Source of the DNA: Torulaspora globosa
Taxonomy: Eukaryota; Ascomycota; Saccharomycetes; Saccharomycetales; Saccharomycetaceae
NCBI RefSeq assembly: GCF_014133895.1
Contig: NC_050734.1
Coordinates: 186,001 to 250,000, forward strand
DNA length: 64,000 bases
Reading direction: 5' to 3'
The translations under genes were made by a program, and so were the position numbers. Each line of letters starts with the position of its first letter. Position 1 is the first letter of the stretch. The notes below the pieces were generated by a model. The model searched no databases and was not told where the DNA came from. It saw only the letters and a list, made by a program, of their open reading frames with translations. This document shows, piece after piece, positions 1 to 9,425 of this stretch.

Positions 1-243
1 ACCAGAGAGACTGCTTGATTGCCCATTTTTTTTTCCCTTTCTATTCGTTCAGGTTTTCACCGTGTGTTTTTCAAACTTTAATGCTTAATTATGTATTTAG
101 CGCTTAATTTAGGTTTATAACTAATAAAATGGGTATCTTTTTTGATAATCTATAAACCTACACAACTAGCCAACGAAAATAACATAACCTGAATAAAACA
201 AAGAACCAAAACGTGCGTAACCGAGGAAGAGAAGACAAGATGT

Positions 244-1176
244 CTAAACACTGAACACTTCAATGTTTGCCTTGGCACCATTTTTCGCAGTGACAACACA
301 GAAGTTACCACCGCCGGCACCAGAAGCACTTTGAGAGCTCGAGACATCGTTGACATTGGACGAGCTAGGGTCGATCGAACATGGCAGCCCCTCACAGTTG
401 GACTCGTCATCACAGGTTATCCTGATACCGAACGACGGCTTGGTACCTTTGAAAGAGCTGTCCAAATAGATAGGGTTCCAACCGATCTTCACATAGGTCG
501 ATCCGTCGGACTGCTGGTTGGCACCGGCCACGTATGGAGACCAGTTACCGTATGGGTGCGAATCGTCACCCCACTTGCATCCGTCAGCGACGCTAACACC
601 GGGAGGGTTGACGTAGTAGTGTGCCGCGGTGCCCGCGAAGTAGTCTGGGCCGGGCACGGCAAGCGTCTGGCTCGAGCCAGAGCCGATGTCTGTTGGGATC
701 AGCATCTCCTCGTTACCGGGGAGCACCGTCTGGCAAAACGCGACGTTGCCGCCCGCGGAGTTCTTTGCCACAACAGTGCCCGCGCCGTCGTAACAGTACG
801 GCCTGCCGTTGTCCGGCTTTTGCAGGTTCCCGTTCGAGTCACAGTACAGGCCACCGTTCTGAGATCCAGGGTAGCTGTACGACGTAACCGACGGATCCCA
901 CTGGCCCATCAGCTGGCCGGGCTTACATGCGTACGGACACCAGCTCCCATAAGCACACTGCTGGTCGCTGTGCATCGCCCAGCCGCCGTTCTGCCCGTCT
1001 TTCTGCACCGCTACCATCCCCTCAAAATTTGGGAACGAGCAGGTGCCGCCACGCTTGGCGGCATGGTCATGGTGGGACCTCTGGCTGTCGGGCAGCGCTG
1101 CAGGCGCTGCCGAGACAGTCTCCAAGAGGCCCAGAACAGAGAATAAAGCAAAAAATGATTGACTATCAGAGAACAT
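244..1176 (-). CDS. SUN-family secreted cell-wall protein (YMR244W-like)
   Basis: A 310-residue protein. It begins with a hydrophobic signal peptide (about residues 1-23, ending AAPAA). The rest is the cysteine-rich SUN domain of the yeast SIM1/UTH1/NCA3/SUN4 family, with motifs CSFPNFEGMVAVQ near residue 46, CAYGSWCPYACKPGQ and YVNPPGVS. The Ser/Thr-rich linker that precedes the domain in SUN4 and SIM1 is absent, so the domain starts almost directly after the signal peptide. Family members are cell-wall glucan-associated proteins involved in septation. I assign it to the YMR244W lineage because it is divergent from ZRC1, as YMR244W is from YMR243C. The start ATG at 1176 gives the signal peptide. 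NCA3 is the main alternative name; the family assignment is secure, the exact paralogue less so. Confidence 0.85.
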   Translation of the reverse strand: MFSDSQSFFALFSVLGLLETVSAAPAALPDSQRSHHDHAAKRGGTCSFPNFEGMVAVQKDGQNGGWAMHSDQQCAYGSWCPYACKPGQLMGQWDPSVTSYSYPGSQNGGLYCDSNGNLQKPDNGRPYCYDGAGTVVAKNSAGGNVAFCQTVLPGNEEMLIPTDIGSGSSQTLAVPGPDYFAGTAAHYYVNPPGVSVADGCKWGDDSHPYGNWSPYVAGANQQSDGSTYVKIGWNPIYLDSSFKGTKPSFGIRITCDDESNCEGLPCSIDPSSSNVNDVSSSQSASGAGGGNFCVVTAKNGAKANIEVFSV

Positions 1177-2095
1177 TGTTCCGGTTAAAAGTGCTAATGA
1201 ATGAATAGGATCTTAGAATAACAGGGAAGGAATGAATACAAAAGTTTTTTGAGAACTTTGCTTAGTTGGAATATGAGAGTGAAAAAAAAAGTTAATGAAG
1301 GAGAGAATAAGGCTTAAATCGACCTATCTGTCTAAGAAAATATTCAATTGATCCTTTATTACATCCAACAACCACTGCCAAGCTAACGAATGGCTATAAC
1401 AGTTGGTGGCACATTTTTATAGTTTTTCCTACACTGGGTATCCTGGCGACTGCGACGACGACAACCGCCGTTCGTTTCTTTTCCTCGTCACATTACGCGA
1501 TCCGGAACTGAGATCGATTCTTTGAATCTGGAGCGTCATTCTCGAGGCATCGCCCAGGCACCTCGTATGCCGCCGCATCCAGAGGAAGACCGCGGGGCGG
1601 CAGCACACGTCACGGCCGGCCAGCCGACTTTTCCGCAAGGGGAAAAGTGATCGACTCTCGGTTCCAGACCCCATTTTGACGAGGAATTATCGGAGATGAC
1701 GGCCCGTATTCGGGACTGTCGTTTCTTGTGGCGGCGGTGTGGGTGGTGGCTGGCAAAAAGAAATGGGAAAAGAAAGTTTGCCGCCGCGCGGATTTTCGTC
1801 GAGTTTGACGAGGGCTTGGCGTTAGGGCTTCGCATGGGTCTTGGCGTTAGGGTACCCGGTTAGGGTATGGTGCTAGGGCGCGGCGGACGCAGTTAGGGCT
1901 TGCGGGAGAAAAAATTGCGCATTGTTTGTAGCTCGACGTATTGTTCTCCCGCTTCTCGTTGAAGACTTTGCTTTATGGTGCTGCCTGCTACAGCCGGTGG
2001 TACGCTGCCAAGACAGTCAGCAAGACATCGCTATCATTTGGCTAGAGAATAGTACTAGGTGGTTTTGAGTAAAGCGGTCGTTTTAGATTAGAGAG
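1177..2095. other. Divergent intergenic region, SUN-family gene / ZRC1
   Basis: A 919-base gap between divergent genes. The left third is AT-rich with A/T tracts (about 1260-1300). The right part is GC-rich and holds a cluster of TTAGGG motifs listed separately. No convincing gene: the small open frames here have no recognisable product. Confidence 0.7.
1822..1898 (+). promoter_or_regulatory. Cluster of four TTAGGG motifs (Tbf1-type) upstream of ZRC1
   Basis: Exact TTAGGG occurs at 1822-1827, 1847-1852, 1860-1865 and 1893-1898, all in the same orientation, plus CTAGGG at 1873-1878. The cluster lies about 200-275 bases before the ZRC1 start. TTAGGG is the known recognition core of the yeast factor Tbf1. 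A function here is inferred from motif density only. Confidence 0.6.
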
Positions 2096-3397
2096 ATGAA
2101 ACTTACTGGCAAGGAGATTCGGATATGTTCGCTGTTGGCATTGGATACGGTGTTCTTTCTGCTGGAGCTTATCATCGGTTATATGTCGCACTCGTTGGCG
2201 CTGATTGCTGATTCGTTTCATATGTTGAACGATATCATATCGCTGTTGGTGGCATTATGGGCTGTCAACGTTGCGAAAAACAGAAATGCCGATGCTTCTT
2301 ACACTTATGGTTGGAAGAGGGCCGAGATCCTCGGAGCGCTGGTGAATGCTGTGTTTTTGGTTGCTTTGTGTTTCACCATCTTGATAGAGGCGTTCCAAAG
2401 ACTGATCAGTCCTCCCGAGATCGAGAATCCAAAATTGGTTATGTATGTCGGGATTGCCGGTTTGCTGTCGAATTTCGTCGGGCTGGTGCTCTTCCATGAC
2501 CATGGCCACTCGCACGGTCATTCCCATGGGGCTGGTGGCGATGAGCATGACGTGGAGACCCAGACGCACTCCCATTCACACTTCTACAATGCGACTAACG
2601 GTGTTGAGGAGAGCAACGGTTCCATTGACAGCAACAACGGCAACATCCGTGAGGTTTGGCCTCAGTCTGTCGTTGAAAGAATAAGCTTTGAAGGAACGGC
2701 GCTTTTGCAAAAGAGGGATAGCGATTCCAAGAACGGGGCCACGAAGAACAAGAAGGTGAAGTCTCTCAACATGCATGGTGTGTTCTTGCATGTGCTTGGT
2801 GATGCGCTTGGTAACGTCGGTGTGATTGTGGCAGCATTGTTCATTTGGAAGACTGATTATTCCTGGAGATTCTACAGTGACCCTGTGGTCTCTTTGGTGA
2901 TCACTTTGATCATCTTTTCTTCAGCGATACCGTTATCTCGTAAATGCTGCAGGATCCTTTTGCAAGCTACGCCATCAAGCATCTCTGCTGACGCGGTTCA
3001 ACGCGACATTCTAAGCATTTCCGGTGTCAGATCCGTGCACGATTTCCACATCTGGAATTTGACCGAATCCTTCTTTATCGCATCGCTACATGTGCAGATC
3101 GATGCCTCGCCAGACCGTTTCTCCGACATCGCCAAGTCGATCAGGAGTATCTTCCACAGCTACGGCATTCATTCGGCCACGGTGCAACCTGAATTCATCA
3201 AGGGTAACGCTAGCTTGGACGCTTCGAGACGGTTTTCGATGATTGCCGGAGGCAGCTCGATGTCTGTAGACCAGGAATCTGTCGATTCGTCTACACAAGA
3301 TCCTTCACCAAGCGCTTACGGTGCAACTGCTTTTGGCGACAGATGCTTGGTCGACCAGGCGGCAAAGTGTAACCCAAACGAGTGCCTGCCCAAATGA
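2096..3397 (+). CDS. ZRC1: Vacuolar zinc/cobalt transporter of the cation diffusion facilitator family
   Basis: A 433-residue CDF transporter, close in length to S. cerevisiae Zrc1 (442). It has six membrane segments. The metal site is visible as HxxxD in TM2 (FHMLND, H42 and D46) and HxxxD in TM5 (HVLGD). Asn45 lies beside the TM2 site and corresponds to the residue whose change alters metal specificity in S. cerevisiae. A His-rich cytosolic loop (HDHGHSHGHSHG, then HSHSH) separates TM4 and TM5. The C-terminal CDF domain contains VHDFHIWNLTES, and the tail is Cys-rich. The family moves Zn(II)/Co(II) into the vacuole in exchange for protons. It is the single gene corresponding to the ZRC1/COT1 duplicate pair; its neighbours match both (SUN gene as at ZRC1, SFG1 as at COT1). 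Confidence 0.95.
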   Translation: MKLTGKEIRICSLLALDTVFFLLELIIGYMSHSLALIADSFHMLNDIISLLVALWAVNVAKNRNADASYTYGWKRAEILGALVNAVFLVALCFTILIEAFQRLISPPEIENPKLVMYVGIAGLLSNFVGLVLFHDHGHSHGHSHGAGGDEHDVETQTHSHSHFYNATNGVEESNGSIDSNNGNIREVWPQSVVERISFEGTALLQKRDSDSKNGATKNKKVKSLNMHGVFLHVLGDALGNVGVIVAALFIWKTDYSWRFYSDPVVSLVITLIIFSSAIPLSRKCCRILLQATPSSISADAVQRDILSISGVRSVHDFHIWNLTESFFIASLHVQIDASPDRFSDIAKSIRSIFHSYGIHSATVQPEFIKGNASLDASRRFSMIAGGSSMSVDQESVDSSTQDPSPSAYGATAFGDRCLVDQAAKCNPNECLPK

Positions 3398-3472
3398 GAT
3401 TTGGTTCCAAGACCGCATTGCCCAACCTTCTATAAGATAAAAACAAGCAATTTTACAATATAGATACACATA

Positions 3473-4327
3473 CTAGACCGCTAATCGATCTGCCCATTGG
3501 ATCTGCCTAACTCCGTTTCCCATTTCCTCGCCACCGTCAATGGCCTTGATTTCAAAGCCTTCTATCAGTGCGGCGTCGGGGACATCAAAATCCGCTTCAT
3601 TAATCTCGTAGTCATCACCCAGAAGGGCCTTCTTGAGAAGTTTATGTTTCCTCTTGATAGCCGAATTCACCGGTATCGTCATTCTCTCATAAGCGTTGTT
3701 GATCATTGGCATCTTCACGTTGGCGTGAGCCGTTATGCTAGCGTTAATCTCCGTAGCATAGATGGTGGCATCTTCCAACGAACCTCGCGAGGACCTAACC
3801 AACAAGTTCAGTGAGTTATTTCTGGGTCTCAGAATAGGCCTTTTGGGGCTTTTGTAACGATGGCAGGGCTCAAAGCTGCTCCTCCACCTAGTTTTGACAA
3901 CTGATGAACAAATCCTGCGGTTAAGCTCCATTGTTTCTTTCTCCAGTATCGACTTCGTGGCAAACGCATCTAAATAACTTAATTTCTCAAGCTCTGGCGA
4001 GGAAGATGGTACCGACGATATGTCACTCAATGGACTGATGGAACCTGCATCTGACCAAGGCGAGCAATCACTATCTGTGGCGCTAGACTCGTCCGAGTCC
4101 GTGTGTCCTGATTGAAATATGAGACGGCCTCGTTTTAGCGCATCTTCAGCTGATCTTGCGACCGGCTGAACGAGACGTGGCGCCTTAGAGGGCGTGATAT
4201 TGACAGTTTCTGCTAGGGAGCTTCTACCTCTTTTGTTTGGGGTTTCTGGTAGAGGGGCCTGTTTCCTTTTAATCGGCGTCGAAAATGGCACAGCATCAGA
4301 GGGCTCGTCATTGCCCATCTTAGCCAT
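3473..4327 (-). CDS. SFG1: SFG1-like nuclear regulator of pseudohyphal growth, probable Cdk1/APC target
   Basis: A 284-residue, low-complexity, probably nuclear protein. It is convergent with ZRC1, exactly as SFG1 (YOR315W) is with COT1. Sfg1 promotes superficial pseudohyphal growth and cell-cycle gene expression in S. cerevisiae. The N-terminus has three full CDK consensus sites, TPIK (T17), TPNK (T29) and TPSK (T45), and a canonical destruction box RSSLAETVN at residues 35-43. This fits a Cdk1-phosphorylated, APC-degraded protein. A Ser/Asp-rich stretch lies near residues 80-110. I use the ATG at 4327; a second Met is three codons later. The assignment rests on synteny plus the regulatory motifs, not on a recognised fold. 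Confidence 0.75.
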   Translation of the reverse strand: MAKMGNDEPSDAVPFSTPIKRKQAPLPETPNKRGRSSLAETVNITPSKAPRLVQPVARSAEDALKRGRLIFQSGHTDSDESSATDSDCSPWSDAGSISPLSDISSVPSSSPELEKLSYLDAFATKSILEKETMELNRRICSSVVKTRWRSSFEPCHRYKSPKRPILRPRNNSLNLLVRSSRGSLEDATIYATEINASITAHANVKMPMINNAYERMTIPVNSAIKRKHKLLKKALLGDDYEINEADFDVPDAALIEGFEIKAIDGGEEMGNGVRQIQWADRLAV

Positions 4328-5347
4328 GATAGTCGATCTTTCGGTTGCCCATATTCGCAAGTAAACTCCAGAATTAAAAATGATTCAAGACTCTTTTATG
4401 TGATATTCCGATGTTGTGATTTAAGCGTCATCCATGGACATCAATGCCCGGCGATTTGATCCAACACATTGTATTGAATCCGGTAAACGACCTGGCATCG
4501 AGACTAAGAATTACTCATAGGAACGAATTCACACATTCTTACGAGGGAGTGTGGGAACAGACGATTTCATTCGTCTTCCCACAGGCTACAGTGGCTTCCC
4601 AGATAATGCCTTTCTCGAAGAGAGTTCTCTTTGTTTGTTCTTTTCCGAAAGCAGCCATTTGTTGACATTTTTCGCTTCCTAAGAGGGCCAAGCTCTGCTC
4701 GAGAAGTCAACAGATGCCATGCTTCAAGAACTTCATGAACTCGAAAGAGTAATTACTTTGCTCGGAACAATAGGTCAAAGTTAGTTTGAATCAGCGCGGC
4801 AATATAGCTCCTTCTATGATTGGTCAGCCGAATCGTTCGCATATGCACCATTTCAGCTAAAACCCCACGGGAAGAATATCAATGTTCTGAGATACGGGCA
4901 TTTCCTTCTCCAGTGATATCGGTTGTGAAGGATGTTGATATGACATTACTTTTGAGTCGTCGCGCGGTTGTGGCCATCACTTTCCTATTCTCATGCATCC
5001 TCGGGCAGCTTTTCGAATGTAAGCGCCCCGGTCCAGTGCGTTTACATCACTATCGTTGTGCGTCGTCGTAAGGCAAGAATCAAATCTAAGCTTACAAGAA
5101 TGTCAGCTGCAAGACCCGTGAAGATCCGAATCGAATGCCGGCAGTATTCCTTTTTAATCCCAAGATTATTGCTTCACGGACAGTAGTCTCTCAGCCGCTG
5201 TAGGGATCACAGGCACTGGACAGATCGCCTACCTCTGATAGATCGACGAGATTATACTCTCCTTACATCAGTGATAGCGCTCATTACCCGGGATCTCTCG
5301 GGTCAGACGGCGTCTGTCAAGAAAAGTTTGTCGCTGGCAGGAAAAGC

Positions 5348-5356
5348 GACACAAAA
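5348..5356 (+). promoter_or_regulatory. Middle sporulation element (Ndt80 site) of SPS4
   Basis: GACACAAAA matches the gNCRCAAAW consensus. It lies 36 bases before a strong TATA box and about 165 bases before the SPS4 start. The S. cerevisiae gene is sporulation-specific, so position and motif agree. Confidence 0.65.
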
Positions 5357-5391
5357 TCAGATAGTTATCGCAGGGAATGGAAACGTCGATG

Positions 5392-5399
5392 TATAAAAG
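5392..5399 (+). promoter_or_regulatory. TATA box of SPS4
   Basis: TATAAAAG about 120 bases before the ATG. A strong TATA suits a tightly inducible gene. Confidence 0.6.
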
Positions 5400-5519
5400 G
5401 ATTAAGCTGGCTAGTTTGCAATCATTTTTGTTAACCAATTTTAATTTTTCCCTTTATTCTATTTTTTCCTACAGAACCAGACGGAAAAAGCTTTGCAATC
5501 TTTCTAGACTGTTACCAAG

Positions 5520-6599
5520 ATGTCAGTTTTCCACAGAAAGCATTCAAATTCTCCCTCCAAGAATCAACCCGTTTTGCTTTCATTGGAACGTCCCAATAAT
5601 AGTCAGGTTGATTCTTTACCCGAAGAAGTACTCGGCCAGGTAGAGGATGTTGCTGAAAAAACGATAGCCAAAACCAAAGGTGAAAGGAAAATTCCTAATA
5701 GAACCATTGAACATGTCAAGTCGTATCCTTTAGTGCAGCAGACTCGTTCGCTCCTCTACCGTCTACCAGTTGCAAGAGTGGTAATTGCCAACACAAAACC
5801 TGTAGTGAAGCAAGTCTTAGAGTCTAAACCACTACAGTTGGCCTTTCCTGTTACCAATTTTTTTGACAATGTTGCCAATTCCAGTTTGAATCTGACAGAA
5901 AAGATTGTGCCTGCGATCAAGACCAAGACTTACCAGAATTTGAAAGACGACGCTATGATGCCTTGCAATACAACGGTAGAATATAGTAAGAAGACGACAG
6001 GTAAAATCGTTTCCCTGGTGGAAGACAATGTTTGCAAGCCAAGCCACGATCAAGTTATCAAGTTCAGGAAATTTTACAATGAAAAAATATATGACACTAA
6101 GGGTAAGCCATTGATCAGAAGTACATTGAATCCCATAACAGCTCCTTTCAACAATCTTTTCGAAAACTTGACCATCAAATACTTTCCAGAAGGCGAGAAG
6201 GTTCCTACTGAAGGTTACTCGAGTGAGTTGAACAGAAGCGTAGCATTGGCTTGGAATTTTGTCAACAGATCATATCCTGTAGTGCAAAAGAAAATAGTTG
6301 ATGTTAGCATGATTCCATGCAATTACGTTATCTACGTGAACAACGTTTTCAATGAGAGCCTTGACAGTCAACCCAATTTGCAACCAAAGCACTGTTGGCA
6401 GGCAACCAAGATAGCGCTTACGAGGGTCAGAAAGGAGACGATGGATTCGATCAAAGCGAAATCACCTCACAGGATTTTCAAGAAGAGGCAAACAGTCAAC
6501 AAGCCCAATTTGGTCAAACCAAATCGTACGCCAGTTGAAGCATTTCACGAGAGGATAAGAGAAGTTGAGAATCAGCTTCATGAAAATGTTACTGCTTGA
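5520..6599 (+). CDS. SPS4: Sporulation-specific protein Sps4-like
   Basis: A 359-residue protein (S. cerevisiae Sps4 is 338). It contains the stretch LPVARVVIANTKPVVKQV (about residues 82-99) and repeated Val/Lys-rich amphipathic segments ending in basic C-terminal sequence. It sits between SFG1 and RPL20 as YOR313C does. In S. cerevisiae the gene is induced in mid-meiosis; the molecular function is not established. The Ndt80-type site and TATA box upstream support sporulation control here too. There is no signal peptide and no clear transmembrane helix. ATG at 5520 follows an A-rich leader. Confidence 0.8.
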   Translation: MSVFHRKHSNSPSKNQPVLLSLERPNNSQVDSLPEEVLGQVEDVAEKTIAKTKGERKIPNRTIEHVKSYPLVQQTRSLLYRLPVARVVIANTKPVVKQVLESKPLQLAFPVTNFFDNVANSSLNLTEKIVPAIKTKTYQNLKDDAMMPCNTTVEYSKKTTGKIVSLVEDNVCKPSHDQVIKFRKFYNEKIYDTKGKPLIRSTLNPITAPFNNLFENLTIKYFPEGEKVPTEGYSSELNRSVALAWNFVNRSYPVVQKKIVDVSMIPCNYVIYVNNVFNESLDSQPNLQPKHCWQATKIALTRVRKETMDSIKAKSPHRIFKKRQTVNKPNLVKPNRTPVEAFHERIREVENQLHENVTA

Positions 6600-7210
6600 A
6601 GAATCAACATATATACTGATTCTTGCAGTAACGAACCCTTTTTCTTTACTCCTTACCAACGAAATTCGCTTCCTACCTTTTAGCTAAAGGTTAAATTTAG
6701 ATAACTAAATAAGTCAAGTAGTTGATTCTAAAGGTACTACTTCAGTTTTGGTGCTATAGGCATATTCCATTGAATAAGTCGACACAAACCTTTAACGAGA
6801 GATTAGGTCTCGGATACTGTTTTTACAAACACCCATACATCCTAGACTTTTCGAAAACACCTAGACACCGAGAACATTTAGCGTCTTATTTTTTAGCGAA
6901 AGCGAGTTTTGGCTCGTCCAGCGGGCCGCGCTTCCTTCGAGCGAGCGGCTCATCGGAGCCTACCAAGCGGCCAGAAACAGTGGGCCTGGACTAGTCTCCT
7001 CCTGCTAATGCGCTGAGTAGTCTGCCTAGCGAGCTCTGCTTAGAGGGAAAGCTTCGCAACTGCCAGACAGAGACGAGGGAAGCACCCCGCTGTCCTCACG
7101 GCGTCAGACAGTCTGCCAAATTTCAAACAAACGTTGAAGGCTATCAATCGTTAAGAAGCCTGTCTTGTCTATCTGGTAGTAGTCAGTGTAGGAAATACAG
7201 TAACGAAAAA
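6600..7210. other. RPL20 promoter and 5' leader region
   Basis: 611 bases between the SPS4 stop and the RPL20 initiator A. It contains two Rap1-type sites (separate entry) followed by a GC-rich stretch. The open frame 6722-6994 lacks an ATG start and is not a gene. Confidence 0.6.
6829..6868 (+). promoter_or_regulatory. Pair of Rap1-type sites in the RPL20 promoter
   Basis: ACACCCATACATC at 6829-6841 is a full match to the Rap1 consensus ACACCCRYACAYM. A weaker copy, ACACCTAGACAC, follows at 6857-6868 in the same orientation. Tandem Rap1 sites about 350 bases before the start are the classic arrangement of yeast ribosomal-protein promoters. Confidence 0.75.
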
Positions 7211-7942
<732 letters not shown>

Positions 7943-8271
7943 GCGAGTTTGCACATGCAGTTTTACTTCTCTATCTCTAATACAAATATTGTATAATCCG
8001 TTTTGTAGAATCTAACAAACAAACCTGAACGATGTATCAATATACCCAGGATGCCAGCTGCTGGAGTCAGCTCTTGACGACGTTGGCTTGCTGGCTACAT
8101 TAACCGTCTATATGCTATCGCCGTTAGGCCTTGTTTGAGCGTGTCGGGTAACCGAGCACATTTACTGAAATGAACAGATATACCGATTGATGGCAACAGA
8201 TTTCTATCGGCTGCCGGCTTCCAGCAGTCGTTAAAGCTTTCTAACCGTTGAGATCTTGCATCTGTCTAGCC
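7943..8271. other. Intergenic region RPL20 / DGK1
   Basis: 329 bases holding the RPL20 3' end and the DGK1 promoter. The Reb1 core CGGGTAA at 8145-8151 is the only site I can name. No gene seen. Confidence 0.6.
8145..8151 (+). promoter_or_regulatory. Reb1-type site upstream of DGK1
   Basis: Exact CGGGTAA core about 120 bases before the DGK1 ATG. This is a usual position for Reb1, which keeps promoters nucleosome-free. Confidence 0.5.
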
Positions 8272-9126
8272 ATGGTTGAAGTGGGTGCCTCGACACCGAG
8301 CTGTAACGATGCCACGCATAGTGGTTCGACAGAACTGAGGAAGAGAAAGGAGACAACACCAGCTAAGAAGGATGACGAGATTGCTGAGATAGACTGGGAT
8401 CTGCATGTTCCCCTGACCGAGATCCGTCTCAAGTCGCATGAGTGGTTTGGCGAGTTCATCACGAAGCATGAGGTGCCCCGCAAAGTGTTGCATTCCTCGA
8501 TCGGGTTTATCACCCTGTATTTCTACACTCAGAACGTCGACTACAAGAAGGTGAAGTGGCCATTAGTATACGGGTTTGTTACGCTGTTCATCCTGGATCT
8601 CATCAGATTGAGGTGGAAACTTTTCAACAGGGCCTACTGTCGCACAGTCGGGGCGCTGATGAGACGCAAGGAGATCCACACGTACAACGGTGTTCTCTGG
8701 TACCTGCTGGGCCTGATCTTTGCATTCAGCCTGTTCCCCAAGGACGTCGCGTTGATCGCACTGTTCCTGCTGAGTTGGTCCGACACTGCGGCGTCGACGA
8801 TCGGAAGGAAATACGGCCACCTGACGCCCAAGGTGGCCCGCAACAAGTCCCTGGCAGGCTCCCTGGCCGCGTTTTGTGTCGGCGTCACTACATGTTTTAT
8901 GTTCTACGGCTACTTTGTCCCACACTACGCCAGTTTCAACAGCCCCGGTGAGATTTCCTGGACCCCCGAAACCAGCAGACTGAGCCTTGCAACCGTATCG
9001 TGGCTGGGAGGGTTTGTCGCCGCTCTAAGCGAAGGCATCGATCTTTTCAACTGGGATGACAATTTCACCATCCCAGTTCTATCATCCATCTTCCTACACG
9101 GTGTGATACGTGTTTTCAAGAAATGA
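8272..9126 (+). CDS. DGK1: CTP-dependent diacylglycerol kinase of the ER/nuclear membrane
   Basis: 284 residues (S. cerevisiae Dgk1 is 290). It has a polar, basic N-terminus of about 75 residues followed by several membrane helices. The CTP-transferase-type core contains RKVLHSSIGF, RRKEIHTYNG and SWSDTAASTIGRKYG, and is followed by KSLAGSLAAF. The family phosphorylates diacylglycerol to phosphatidate using CTP, opposing the Pah1 phosphatase and controlling nuclear-membrane growth. I start at the ATG at 8272; the upstream in-frame codons lack an ATG. It lies between RPL20 and NOP58, as YOR311C does. Codon use is more GC-rich than in SPS4 or SNU66. Confidence 0.93.
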   Translation: MVEVGASTPSCNDATHSGSTELRKRKETTPAKKDDEIAEIDWDLHVPLTEIRLKSHEWFGEFITKHEVPRKVLHSSIGFITLYFYTQNVDYKKVKWPLVYGFVTLFILDLIRLRWKLFNRAYCRTVGALMRRKEIHTYNGVLWYLLGLIFAFSLFPKDVALIALFLLSWSDTAASTIGRKYGHLTPKVARNKSLAGSLAAFCVGVTTCFMFYGYFVPHYASFNSPGEISWTPETSRLSLATVSWLGGFVAALSEGIDLFNWDDNFTIPVLSSIFLHGVIRVFKK

Positions 9127-9255
9127 AAGCGAGAGCTCCAGCGTTCCTCCTCCACGCCCGATAGAATACAACTGTACCATAAGAGACCCATTTATAAACC
9201 ACCTATAGGCAGATCTTTCCACTTGTTCGATTCTTCATTCGTATACTATCTTTTG

Positions 9256-9308
9256 CACGTGACCGCCATCGTAGAGAATGACAATTTTCAGCTCATCGAA
9301 AATTTTCA
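9256..9308. promoter_or_regulatory. NOP58 promoter: CACGTG, PAC and RRPE elements
   Basis: CACGTG at 9256-9261. CTCATCG at 9292-9298 is the reverse of the PAC core CGATGAG. 9299-9308 is the exact reverse complement of the RRPE element TGAAAATTTT, and a near-copy lies at 9281-9290. PAC plus RRPE within 20 bases marks ribosome-biogenesis genes (Dot6/Tod6 and Stb3 regulon). Confidence 0.75.
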
Positions 9309-9425
9309 GTTAGAAATTTCAAAGTTCGTTAGCGTCTGATAGATCTAGTGCTGAGGCAAGGTCATTGAAGAGAAGGAAGCGATCAACTTGTGTGGTTGTG
9401 ATATCAAAAGAGCGCTCTTGTCACG

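Larger units (their letters stand above)
4328..5519. other. Divergent intergenic region, SFG1 / SPS4
   Basis: A 1.2-kb gap. The small open frames at 4444-4665 and 4820-5071 have no recognisable product. It holds a Reb1-type TTACCCG at 5284-5290 and, close to SPS4, a sporulation element and TATA box listed separately. No RNA gene was recognised. Confidence 0.6.

Noticed and set aside
331..1146. 271-codon plus-strand frame opposite the SUN-family gene
   Set aside because: It is the antisense shadow of a well-conserved gene, with Arg/Val-rich low-information sequence.
4638..4664. Centromere CDEIII-like sequence (TGTTTGTTC followed by TTTTCCGAAA)
   Set aside because: The spacing between TGTTT and CCGAA is one base too long, no AT-rich CDEII tract or CDEI lies beside it, and the syntenic S. 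cerevisiae locus is not a centromere.
7200..7205. GTAACG as alternative RPL20 intron donor
   Set aside because: It would also rebuild the ATG (using A7199) but lacks G at position 5, so pairing with U1 is poorer than GTGAGT at 7212. Kept only as a second choice.
9218..9232. tRNA B-box-like GTTCGATTC
   Set aside because: No A box at the proper distance and no T-stem pairing; also near-matches at 11219 and 20703 failed the same test, so no tRNA is called in the window.
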